DNA from: Corythucha ciliata | Taxonomy: Eukaryota; Arthropoda; Insecta; Hemiptera; Tingidae | Assembly: GCA_038030265.1 (NCBI GenBank) | Contig: CM075943.1 | Coordinates: forward strand, 59,867,971-59,931,970 | Length of the DNA stretch: 64,000 nt | Direction: 5' to 3' | Shown: positions 9,772-20,000 of the stretch, in pieces | Numbering within the stretch: position 1 is the stretch's first letter | Layout: every line of letters begins with the position of its first letter | Notes under the pieces: generated by a model | Told to the model about the DNA's origin: nothing | What the model saw: only the letters and a program-made list of their open reading frames with translations | Databases searched by the model: none | Position numbers and translations under genes: made by a program

Positions 9772-10789
9772 AGCTCGCTCGCGCCGTAAAATGGCTTGAT
9801 TGGGCTATTCGCAAGGCAGTTTATGACGTGAAATTACAAGCTCAAGCCCCCTCAGCCCCACCCTGCAACCGCGCCTGGCTAGTGTTATTGATAAAAAGCG
9901 CTAATTCACAGCTAAAGTTAAGTAAACGCGAGTCGTGGATAAAAACGAGAAGAATAGCTAATTGTCGTCTAAAACTCAGTTCACGGCAGGGTCGTAGCCA
10001 GCCTTGACGCGGAAAGTCAAGTTGTAGGCTTATAATCGGGGATGAGTCCCCAGAAAGAGAACTCGGTATCTCATCAATTATATAACGCGAGGTAAATCGA
10101 CGCGGGAAATCGTCAATTCGACCCCAGAAACTGAGCTAAAGGGTCGAAAACCATCAAAACCTAACATCCCTGCTGTAATGCTATTTCTGCTATTGCTGTG
10201 CGTTGTATTTCGGAATTTCCGTCAAATAAATGGCATTTTTTCCTCCAGAAAGTGGTATTTTTGGAATGTGATGGTAATTGCGGTACTTTAGCCCCCTAAA
10301 CTGGACTCTTTCGTCGTAGAGGCAAATGGGTTTTAAGCAACAAACAGCCGGAAAAATTGGGTTTTCAGCAACAGAACAACTGCGACATTGGGTTTTCTGT
10401 GAGTCAGACCTGCAGAAATGGGATTTTAATACGCAAAACCCGTAAAATTGGTGTATCAGATACAATATATTTATTTTAGTGAGCGAAATTCGGTAAAAGA
10501 AGGAGACCAATGTTATCCCGGGCCCGAGGCTTCGACTTTAATAAAGACGGCACTGTGCGAAAGGGATACTTTTTTTTGTGAATCGCAGTGGCGTCTATCC
10601 CCCCCTGAAAGCTAGAGGCACTCCCCCCCCCCTGAAAAGAGCTTACCCCCCCCCCCACAATCAGAATTGATGATATCCATCACAGCATCCCACACACAGA
10701 GGATCTAATTAGAGTTTATACAAAGTACGGTGCGTTGAATGCGACGGGGAAAAACATTGTTGGGGCGAATTCATAGACTCTTCTTGAAC
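9772..10789 (+). repeat. Copy 1 continuation, anonymous repeats
   Basis: Homologous to 23436-24432. It includes a short subfamily A stretch (9890-10000) and loosely repeated segments with TTGGGTTTTNAGCAACA-like words (10325-10400). C-rich runs follow at 10602-10656 in the context TCCCCCCCTGAAAGCT. No credible gene is seen; the reverse-strand open frame 10190-10510 lacks any domain. Confidence 0.6.
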
Positions 10790-10792
10790 TGA

Positions 10793-11063
10793 CACTGAAT
10801 ACCATTTGCATAATATGAAATGGAGCCGTTCGTTTCCACTCGTCTTTTTTATTGTGATCAAAACTGTTTTGAAAGGTTCCTTGAATCAAGGAAACTTCAA
10901 GGAATATTCATAAATATGGACCTAGGGCCTGTATTTATGAACGTTCCTTGAATCTTCCTCGAGTCAAGGAACCTTTCAAAACAGTATTGATCACAATAAA
11001 AAAGACGAGTGGAAACAAACGGCTCCGGGGCTGAATTTCATATTATGCAAATGGTATTCAGTG
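10793..11063. mobile_element. Palindromic CACTA-like MITE (copy 1)
   Basis: Near-perfect palindrome with ends CACTGAATACC / GGTATTCAGTG, flanked by TGA on both sides (10790-10792 and 11064-11066). CACTG termini with a 3-bp target duplication fit a non-autonomous EnSpm/CACTA element. It has no coding capacity. Compared with its own right arm and with copy 2, the left arm here has lost about 10 bases (TCAGCCCGGG region near 10820). Confidence 0.8.
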
Positions 11064-11299
11064 TGAGTGAGGAAAGCGCCACTTTACCCGCGAGTTTCGC
11101 ACTAAAGCTGTCCTGGCAGTAACGGAAATGTATTTTCGTTTCACTCTGTGACGTGATGTTAGGAAATACCCCGCTAAGATTGTTTGCTAAGAAGTGTTCC
11201 TTTCGTCAAGAGAATGCGATTGCCTTTGTACAAATAACCACTTTATTCAGAGGTCAAGCGAAATGCATGATTTTTAGGTTCCTTTAGAATGTGGTTCAA

Positions 11300-11700
11300 C
11301 TATAATTTGCCGCTAAAATCGGGGAAAATTGCTAATTAACCGATCAAAGTGAGAAGAAGCACTGACGTGTGGACAATACGATGATCCGCGGTTAAACTTG
11401 AGGAAACGCCAATTCGCGGCTTCTGAAGATAGCTCCGTGGCTGCAGAAAGCTAACAAAATCGCTAATCCGTGACAAAATGGGGAAAAAGCGGTAATTCGT
11501 GGTGAAAATTGGGGAAAATCTCTCATTAGCGGCTAAAATAAGGAAAAACACAAATTCACGGCAAAAATAGAGAAAAATCGCTAATTAGCGTATAAAAAGG
11601 AGACAAACCGCTAATTCACTGATAAAATTAAGAAGAAGCGTTGAAGTGTGGAAAAAAAACATAATTCGCGGTTAAAATGCAGACAAAGCCAAATCGCGGC
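11300..11700 (+). repeat. ~30-bp minisatellite, subfamily A
   Basis: Tandem degenerate units of CTAATTCGCGGCTAAAATTG... continue to 11700. A GC-richer bridge with a C11 run (11761-11771) follows and leads to the hAT terminus at 12025. No gene is seen. Confidence 0.8.
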
Positions 11701-12024
11701 TCCTGAAGGCAGGGGCATAGCAAGGGCAAGTGATGCCCGGTGCGGGTCTCTTTTTGATGTCCCCCCCCCCCTGAGGATTAAATTCGGGTTAAACTTTTGA
11801 CCATAAATACCCCTAACGTTCATTCGTATTTCAAACCCAAAACGAAAAATATCTCGTTTTCTTTCAATAGCATAATTATACCGACAGTTCCAGGTATTCC
11901 AACCTCGCTATTCCGAAACACGAACAAAAGAGGATCACCAAGCACACAGCGATGCGAGCATAAATTAGCGCGGAACTATGAGTGAAACCCCTTCCTTCTC
12001 AGTTCTCAGTGAGTTAGCCCCACC

Positions 12025-12065
12025 CAGTAGCGTACCGTGGTAAGGGGGCGAGGGGCGGACCGCCG
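12025..12065 (+). mobile_element. hAT-type element terminus, cut by gap
   Basis: CAGTAGCGTACCGTGGTAAG is preceded by GCCCCACC, the same as the left end of the complete element at 25654. The element body is lost in the run of Ns. Confidence 0.8.
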
Positions 12066-12565
12066 NNNNNNNNNNNNNNNNNNNNNNNNNNNNNNNNNNN
12101 NNNNNNNNNNNNNNNNNNNNNNNNNNNNNNNNNNNNNNNNNNNNNNNNNNNNNNNNNNNNNNNNNNNNNNNNNNNNNNNNNNNNNNNNNNNNNNNNNNNN
12201 NNNNNNNNNNNNNNNNNNNNNNNNNNNNNNNNNNNNNNNNNNNNNNNNNNNNNNNNNNNNNNNNNNNNNNNNNNNNNNNNNNNNNNNNNNNNNNNNNNNN
12301 NNNNNNNNNNNNNNNNNNNNNNNNNNNNNNNNNNNNNNNNNNNNNNNNNNNNNNNNNNNNNNNNNNNNNNNNNNNNNNNNNNNNNNNNNNNNNNNNNNNN
12401 NNNNNNNNNNNNNNNNNNNNNNNNNNNNNNNNNNNNNNNNNNNNNNNNNNNNNNNNNNNNNNNNNNNNNNNNNNNNNNNNNNNNNNNNNNNNNNNNNNNN
12501 NNNNNNNNNNNNNNNNNNNNNNNNNNNNNNNNNNNNNNNNNNNNNNNNNNNNNNNNNNNNNNNNN
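12066..12565. other. Assembly gap (500 Ns)
   Basis: Exactly 500 unknown bases, a typical placeholder length. It interrupts the copy 1 hAT element. Open frames running through it are meaningless. Confidence 1.
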
Positions 12566-12729
12566 GTGGGGTGGGCACACATAAATCTAATAAAAAAATA
12601 ATTCAATACTTAATAATTGAAACTTAAGTTTGGAGAAATAAATCGAGTACATGCAATCTAAATAAAGGAAAAATTATCAATTTGTCATTCTGCACAATAT
12701 ATTCCTCTCATCGATCCGAGAAAAAAGAA

Positions 12730-13145
12730 TTAGGAACGCTCTTGGAACGGTAACGTTCTGAGTATCGGGAACGAAATAACGAAAGCGTTCCAAGCGGGGA
12801 TGGAACTCACGTGGATCGGTAACGTTTTGAAGTTTCACTGCTCCAGTATCGGGAACGAATATTATAGAAAGCGTTCCAAGCGCCCGCTTGGATCGGTAAC
12901 GGGTGAAGTTACGAGTATCGGGAAGCGAAAAAATATCGGTGGAAATGGATCGGTATCGGTAACTAGCAAAATCCTCCTTTAAAAGTTTTTTTCAGAGAAG
13001 TGGTAGAGACAAGATTCTCACCGTTCCCGCCAGTAGCGCCACTGAGCAGTATCGGAAACGTCTTGGAACTTGTAACAGTTCGTTCCCGATACTCCCCGAG
13101 ATTAGGTTCCTCGTTCCCGATCCACGAGTATCGGCACATCCAAAC
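12730..13145. repeat. Modular repeat with AGTATCGGGAACGAA words
   Basis: Modules of about 70-90 bp alternate AGTATCGGGAACGAA, AAAGCGTTCCAAGCG and GGATCGGTAACG from 12757 to 12963. The inverse words TTCGTTCCCGATACT and CGTTCCCGATCCACGAGTATCGG appear at 13078-13135, giving an overall inverted arrangement. It is probably an unclassified non-autonomous mobile element. No protein coding is supported. Confidence 0.6.
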
Positions 13146-13289
13146 ACCGGCTGTATTGTTCAATAAAGTTTATGGTCTACGTGATGAAACTCTATTCTCT
13201 TCCTGAAAATAGAGACTGTTACTGAATTGAAGATTAATAACCTTATTTTAAATCAAGCCACATCAAAACTGTGTTTTTTTTTCACTACT

Positions 13290-14390
13290 TGGCGATGGGA
13301 CTGAGCGGCCCTGGTCTCATTGGAAAGAACTGTTTCAGTCTGCTTTTGGCCAAAATATGTTACAACTGGCCGAGCGAGCGAACTCATGGTCGTATAGAAG
13401 TGGGCCACTCGTGGAATACTACTACGAAAAGCAACGTCTTCTAAATTTCGCCTATGGAGTTTTGCCTGCCAGAGCTTTCAACGTCTTGATGATGCTTGGC
13501 CTTTCCAGAACCTATTAAAAATCAATTGATGGTACAGAATATTGAAGAAAAAGAGCAACTCCGGCTTGCGATGGAGAAAATCAAACCTTGGTCGAGCAAT
13601 TTCAACAAAACCGTCGTGCCCTCCATTGATTCACTTGATTGTTCCCCCTAGTTATAATATTAAAGAAAACTTGTCTTCTTACTCTGGTACCATAAGTCAT
13701 TTCACTCAGCTACTCACACACGAGCTATTCGTAAATGGTACTAAAATTCACGCCCTCTTGGACACAGGTGCATCGGTTGACCTATTCCGGTCAGACATCC
13801 AGCAAAGGAGCGGGTGGAAAATATTAAATCATAAAGGGTTAGTTTTGAGAAGTTTTGACAGTGCAAATCAAACAACAAGACGGCGGAAGTTAATATTTCC
13901 CTCAACCACGTGGTCTTAAACACTCAAGTTTTCTTAATTGACCGACTACCTTACGAGATGATACTTGGATTTCCATCCATTAATAAATTAGGATTCCGAA
14001 TTACATACCCCACCCCAATAAATTTTACAAGCGACCATGATCCTTCAAAGAATACCAAATCTAGTTCAAACCCATTCCGTTCTTTTCAGAGCATTCCTCT
14101 AATCGATTTTAGGTTAAAAGATTATGCTCCTGTCGTAAAAAAGAAGCCATACAGGCTCTCCAGGGAACGATACCAGTGGGCGTTAACCAAAATTAACGAA
14201 ATGTTGGAAAAGGGTGTAATTCGGCCCTCTCAGTCAGACTTCGCGTCATCTTGCGTCATTGTCCCGAAGGCTGATGGTAATTGGCGTCCAGGTCAAGATT
14301 ATCGGGAAATTAACTCACACACCGAGTTTGATCCATTTCCTTTCCCGTTCATCGATGAAATAACATCAAATCTGAGTGGATGTTCTTCTT
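13290..14390 (+). pseudogene. Gypsy-type (Ty3) gag-protease-RT fragment
   Basis: A degraded gag region (13290-13600) encodes LAERANSWSY and YYYEKQRLLNFAYG. The frame 13542-13919 carries a retropepsin motif ALLDTGASVDLF. After a frameshift, 13910-14407 encodes the protease end and the RT N-terminus (KKPYRLSRERYQWAL, EMLEKGVIRPSQSDFASS, DYREINSHT). It stops abruptly before the RT catalytic centre, where a reverse-strand LINE begins. No LTRs are seen. This is a disabled internal fragment. Confidence 0.85.
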
Positions 14391-15593
14391 CTCAGCGCAA
14401 CCTCTGACACAGAGCCCCTGAGTCGCCGCAACAAAAATAGACTGCGAGAAAGTTTATCGCAGACCATGTCAATGTGGTGTTCCCAATTGAGTCTGCTATC
14501 CAGTTTGAATCCCAGGAAGTTGAGCGGTTCCTGCGGGGAAGGCGCCACCGACGACTCTGATGTCACCTCCAGGCACTGGGTCTTGCCAGAATTGAGGATG
14601 AGCTTATTTGCGCCACACCATGCCTCTAAAAACTCCGAACATTGGGACCAAATGGGGGGCCGAGTCACTATCAGGGAGCGCAAATTTTACCGAGACATCG
14701 TCTGCATATATGTAGCAATTCTGAAGTTGCGCAAATCGAGGCAGGCTAGCCGGTAAGTCGTTGTTGAAAACAGCACACAAGTCCGGCCCCAAGTGGGAGC
14801 CCTGCGGAACACCGTGTAGGACCGGACGAACAGAAGATACCTCGGATCCAGTAGAGACTGTCTGTTGGCGATCCGACAGGCGAAGAGAGCCATCCATGAA
14901 ACCGTAGCCCTCCAGCTTCCGGCAAAGAATGTCATGAGGTGTGACGTCGAACGCCCTTGTCATGTTAAACGACATGACGAGGGAGCGCCCACATGCTTCG
15001 AGCTCCTGGAGACAGTCATTAACGAGCTGAATACCAGCCGTGATGGTTCCCCTACCAGCCCGGAAGCCATGCTGGCAGTCGGAATAAATTTTGTTGGCCT
15101 CAAGGAACTTGGCAATATCCCTTCGCAGGAATGACTCAAAAACCTTCCCCGAGTATGGCAATATTGCTATCGGCCGATAGTTCGCTGGTAGGCTGGGATC
15201 CCCTTTCTTATAAATTGGTCGGACGTTTGAGTATTTAAAATACAGTGGGAAAATGCCAGCAGAGATACATTCGTTGAAAACGTGAGACAAAGGCTCACAT
15301 ATCAGATCAGCTACTGCTCTCAAAACAATTCTGTTCGTGCCAAATATGTCTTCGCAACGAGATGGCTTCAAAGAGCGAAGCGCTTTGTACACCTCCTCCA
15401 CAGTGACTCTACTGTACTTGAATGGCTGAGGATCTGTTTTACCCAAGCGAAAAAAGTCCCTCCAGTCTGCCCTCGGGATATCCTTGCTAACCCCCCCCCC
15501 CCCTGCACGGTAATCGGCATTTTCATGTCGGCTCTGGCCGGCCTCCTCTCGGTTAGATTTTGGAGTTTGAATAAAAAAGTATTTTGTTATCAA
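14386..15593 (-). pseudogene. LINE reverse transcriptase fragment (Jockey/CR1-like)
   Basis: The reverse-strand frame 14604-15593 encodes the EN-RT linker (VEEVYKALRSLKPSRCEDIFG), RPIYKKGDPSLPANYRPIAIL, QHGFRAGRGTIT, GVPQGSHLGPDL and YADD. After a frameshift, 14366-14683 supplies the thumb (FLEAWCGANKLILNSGKT, NFLGFKLDSRLNWEHHI). Both ends are missing and there is no tail or target duplication. A C13 run at 15491-15503 lies in the linker. It abuts the Gypsy fragment directly. Confidence 0.85.
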
Positions 15594-15729
15594 TACACTG
15601 GCTAGGCCGGGCTTCGGCTGGGCCGCAGATTTTTAGGGCCGGGCCGTACCGAGAGCTGAAGCCCGACTCGGCCCGAAATAAAAATTAGAAGAAATATAAA
15701 ATAGCCAAAAGCGAGTGTCCGATATGACA

Positions 15730-15998
15730 GGGTAACCTCTCCACGTTTAAAGTGTTTTAATTAGTTTTTGACCAAGGTTTCGGTCCACTAGACCATCTTC
15801 AGACAAAGTTTAGGGTGTAAGAACCACCCTCGTCACACGACTTTCACTAAAACGAGCAGCGGTGATCACAGGCTAATCCGACAGTCTACAGGTTTAGCCT
15901 GTGATCACGGCTGGTTTTTATGACCTAAACCTTGTTTGAAGATGGTATAGGTGACAAATTAAGAAATACAGACACTTTAAACGTGGAGAGATTACCTC
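15730..15998. mobile_element. Imperfect inverted-repeat MITE-like element
   Basis: The left arm starts GGTAACCTCTCCACGTTTAA and the right arm ends TTAAACGTGGAGAGATTACC. The arms also share CATCTTC, AAAGTTTAGG-like and GTGATCACAGGCTA near the centre. No clear target duplication is seen and the superfamily is unknown. The GC-rich stretch just upstream (15600-15680) has GGGCTTCGGCT / AGCTGAAGCCC words in inverse order. Confidence 0.6.
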
Positions 15999-16877
15999 TT
16001 TTCACCAAAAAAAAACTCAAGTTTACATCTGGTCACTCTGACCTGGAGGAAGGGGGCAATTTCCCTTTAGCAAGGAAGCCTAAGTAGCTTATTGTGCTAC
16101 CCCTGGAGCCTGTAAGTCTAGTCCCCAAGACTGTCGACTTGTGGGATAAAAACGTCCTCCAGAGTGCGTGAACCGAAAAAGCTCAACAACCACACAGCCA
16201 GCGTTCGTTCAAGGCAACTTTTGTGAACAATTATTCTCCCTCATATTTAATGTTTTTTCCTCGCTCTTGAAGTACATGTGGTTGGTGGAATGCGGGCTTT
16301 CCATATGGCAGAGGGACCCTTGTATCCCTGTGCAAAGCGCGATTATCTCTGTTATGAGTTTTCTATGAAAATCGCTCTCCCGCTACAAACAATAAACCCG
16401 CTAAAATCGCGCGGGTCGCGCTCCATGTAAACGACACCCGGTTTGAGAAGAATTTTTCTTTTCCAAATTTTCCAATCAAAGCACCAATATCATTGCATTA
16501 AAACCCTCAAGCCCATACCTAACGCAAAAGCTGCAAAAGGATCCATTAAAAAACTGTTTATTACGTTCAAACATCATAGTTAGAAGATATAGAATTTTAG
16601 AGACGAGGAGAACAGCGACGGTGTGTCAGGGGCTATTATGTGCAATGTTCAGTACATCATTGTCATGCGGGTCCTCAGTACACAGAACCAATCTCCCCCG
16701 TGTCAACACCACCGAAACCAATACGATAAATAAATGAGCGTGAAATAGAAAACAATAAATTTCGTTAAATAAAATTACAAAAGAACCATAACAATCATTA
16801 AGACACGGCATTTTTGTAAACTGAATGTTTCATTCTAACCAACTATACCGTTTAAACTAACTTTCTTTTGTTCATAG
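15999..16877 (+). other. No gene recognised; region upstream of candidate ankyrin exon
   Basis: Mostly AT-rich single-copy-looking DNA. A pyrimidine-rich tract at its end (CTTTCTTTTGTTCATAG) is a good splice acceptor for the exon at 16878. No convincing TATA or initiator element could be assigned. Confidence 0.5.
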
Positions 16878-17026
16878 CGTAAAATGCGATGGCGCATTTC
16901 GTTGCTAATATACAACCGTCACTGAGTGAAATATCGCACCATGAGCCGCAGGTACACCATTTGGGGCATCGTGCCCCCGCTCATCAGGGACACTACAAGC
17001 ATCCATATCAGCAGCACGTAGGTCAT
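16878..17026 (+). CDS. Candidate first coding exon of ankyrin
   Basis: A strong acceptor (TTCATAG) precedes it and a consensus donor GTAAGT follows at 17027. Translation from the ATG at 16889 gives 46 whole codons ([20 protein letters not shown]...), ending in phase 0. That is the phase needed to join exon 2 at 41711. The peptide is His/Gln/Pro-rich and low in complexity, like the poorly conserved N-termini of ankyrins. An ATG at 16884 in another frame overlaps the start and could dampen translation. The link to the gene 24.7 kb downstream is inference; no homology proves it. Confidence 0.5.
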
Positions 17027-20000
17027 GTAAGTTCTATAACCTTGCCATTGTCAATAGGAGTTGTAACGGGTTTCTTTCTTTCGTTCCCTTTCACCTCCTG
17101 TAATTTATTAGTAAGTAACATCCTATGGCCTGGGAGAGGAATAAAATAGTATTTATTGATTTTCATTTCGTGAACACCACATGTAGTCCAGTCAATGAGT
17201 ACATTGTGCTGAACATTGAAAGTATTGTTTTGGTGGGTTAGAAGATAGAAATCTGAGTTTTCCTGAATCTTCCTAACCCCTGTACTAACCTCGGGGTAGT
17301 AATTACTGTTGAATGAAACAGAAAACACTTTTTTTATTATTAGGACAACAATAAACTTGAATGAAATATGATCCATATGTTGGGGGCTGTGTACAAAATC
17401 ACCCGGTCCAACAATTACTTCAAAGCTGGCTAAGCGATGCGATTTGGCGCTGGTAAAAGCATCTAATAAGCCACTGAAAGGGCTGGGGAACTCACTCGTC
17501 CCCATAAAGAAAATCTGGAAAATTGTAAACGTTTCGGGGTCTATGTTTGTATAGAAGGTGTGGGGCCCAGTTTAGACAGTCTACAAGGCACCCGAAGGTT
17601 GATGAATACCGGGGAAATTACATCATTTGGAGCTAAAAACCTGCGAAATTGTAAGTTTCCTATCGGAATATTATAAAAACGTTTCTGGTCTCGACTTAAG
17701 CATAATTGTAAGTTTCGTAGTATTACCGACTTCTTGAATTTTTTTTCCAGGGATTAGCACTTTTCTCCGTTTTAGCTGGAAATTAACGTTTTTCTTAAGT
17801 GTTTTCATGAACGACGATTATTTTTGGTTCACCATACGCAATGCATGAGCGATTTTTCTCGGTTTACTCACGAATTAGCGGTTTCTTCGCCTATTGCCAT
17901 AAATTTCAGCCTGAAAAGTTGCCTTCAGAATACGCAAATTCGCGTATATTCAGTTTTTGGCGCAAATTATAATTTTCCTCAATTTCAACTGCGAATTAGC
18001 GCTTTTCTTTAAATTGCAGCGGCGACGCGTCGTGGCGATTCAAACCTTTGAATTAGCGAATTTTCTCAAATTGGCGTCTGGCGCAATTTTAGCTGTAAAT
18101 TGGAAATTTTTCCCATTTTTAGCCGCGAATTAGCAATTTTCTCAATTTTTAGGCTTAAAATTAACCTTTTACTAAATGTTGACCAGGCTGATTATTTTAT
18201 TTCCACCGTATTCACATTTTACCACCGCATTAGCAAATTTATGTAACTTTTATAGGTATAAATTATTGCTTCATTTCAGTTCTAGCCGTGATAATTAGCG
18301 TATTTCTTAACATTATACTACAGCCATGCATGAATTTGCCATTTTTCTGAGTTTTAACCACTAAAAAGTCCTTCAGAAGATGCGAATTTAAATTATAAAT
18401 ATAATTTTTTTTTTCAAACCAAACAATTTACTTCTATCCATCATTTCTGTCAAAAAATCATCATTTTAAATTATAAATTTCACGACACTTAATCGAGAAT
18501 TAGTGATGTTTCTCAATTTTAGCAGCGAATTTTCGCTTTTTCTAAATTTTAGCAGCGTTGTAGCGTTTCCAACCAGTGCATGACCTACCGAGTTTTGTCA
18601 ATTTTTGCCAAGAATTGGCGTTTGACTCAATTTAAGCTGCAAATTAGCAATTTTTTCCATGTTTAATTGAGAATTAGCACTTTTACCCAATTTGAACTGA
18701 AAATTAACGTTTTTCATCATTTTGGCTGCGCTAATTGGTGATTTTTTTCAATTTTTGTCGCGAATTAGTGATTTTCTTCATTTGTATCCGCGAATTAACG
18801 TTTCTCCATAACTTTATATCTGCCAATTGCAAATTAGCGATTTTTCCCAATTTCAGCTGTGAAATAGCGTTTTGTGCTAATTTTTGCGGCCATTCAGCAT
18901 CCTATTCCCTTTTTCATACGCGAATGGGCGATTTTACGCCATTTCAGTTGTGAATTGGCCATTTTTGTCCAATTTAACCTGAAAACGTGCCTATTTTTTT
19001 TTTTTTTTTTGTCAATATTATCGCGTGTTTTCTAAACTTTAACCGTGGGGGGCGCCCAAATTACACTTTTGCGTTGATTTCCATAATTTATTTGTAGAAT
19101 GGCCTCCATGCAGCGCGAATCAGCGATTATTTCTTAATTTTAGTCTGGAGTAGTAGCATCGCGAGACCATGAATCATCGCTTTTTAGCAGATAGCAGCTG
19201 ATATAACTGGTTATAGCTACTATAAAACTAGCGCTTTCGAGGGCTCAATCGAACATTCAGCTCGCACACTCTTTGCTGATATCACTTGCAACGCTATATT
19301 CTCCAGGTCGGATAGACTGAAATTTGTAGATAGGAGCCAAATCGCTGACCAACCGTACGACCCATTCACATACCTACATCCACGGATAACCTAAAAGTAG
19401 TAATTTTCTGTATTTAAGCTTTTCGGGGGCCCCGTCTGATAGAGGATCCGGGGCTACGCCCCCCCCCCATACCCTTACCGCGGTACGCTACTGCGTGGGG
19501 TCTGATTCCAAGGAAACAGGTGGACGTACTCGGACCTTTTCGAGCTGCTTTAAGTCCAGAAAAACTGCTAAACCTAACCTCTACGCGAAACGCTCATTTT
19601 TGGAGATTTTATATGGGGCTCTTCGTTGGTACTATAGTGCCCCTTCGTTCTTTTTTCGTTTTTTTTTTTTTCCTCACTTCTCCGGCCTTTGAGTTTCTTA
19701 ATTTTTTAATATTTCAATGATCGGAGATTGAGAGCTACTTTGTCACTGAAACTGTGTGACGTGAAATATGTTCGGTGAACGGATGGAGTCATGGCTCTGA
19801 TGGATCCGCACCTGTTTCAGATGACATCGCACCGAAATGAAATGAAACTGCCGTACACAGGGGACCCAATTATGGACGAAGTAGCGCGACGAAACAGTCG
19901 CATGTGCGTTCAAGGTCATTCATTTTCTGTGTGTCACATTTTCCCCCTGCGACTATATCGTGACGCCAGAAAAATAGAATCTCTTTTTAGTCGCGACGAT

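Larger units (their letters stand above)
1..12065 (+). repeat. Segmental duplication, copy 1
   Basis: This segment matches 20211-25694 base for base over long stretches, in the same orientation and order: tRNA-like gene, minisatellite, SINE, minisatellite, MITE, minisatellite, hAT terminus. The extra 6.5 kb in this copy comes from two LINE insertions (3040-4832 and about 4867-9771). The match is still running at base 1, so the true left end lies outside the window. The right end is lost in the assembly gap. Differences are scattered substitutions, small indels and homopolymer length changes. It could be a true duplication or two haplotypes placed in series by the assembler. Confidence 0.95.

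Noticed and set aside
11965..12627. Open frames of about 200 residues on both strands
   Set aside because: They exist only because the 500 Ns contain no stop codons.
17023..17505. 160-residue reverse ORF over the candidate first exon's donor
   Set aside because: No domain, AT-rich composition, and it overlaps intron sequence.
18735..18953. Open frame of 72 residues rich in Phe/Cys
   Set aside because: Reading of minisatellite units (similar peptides appear at 26409, 34408, 34687 and 36951).
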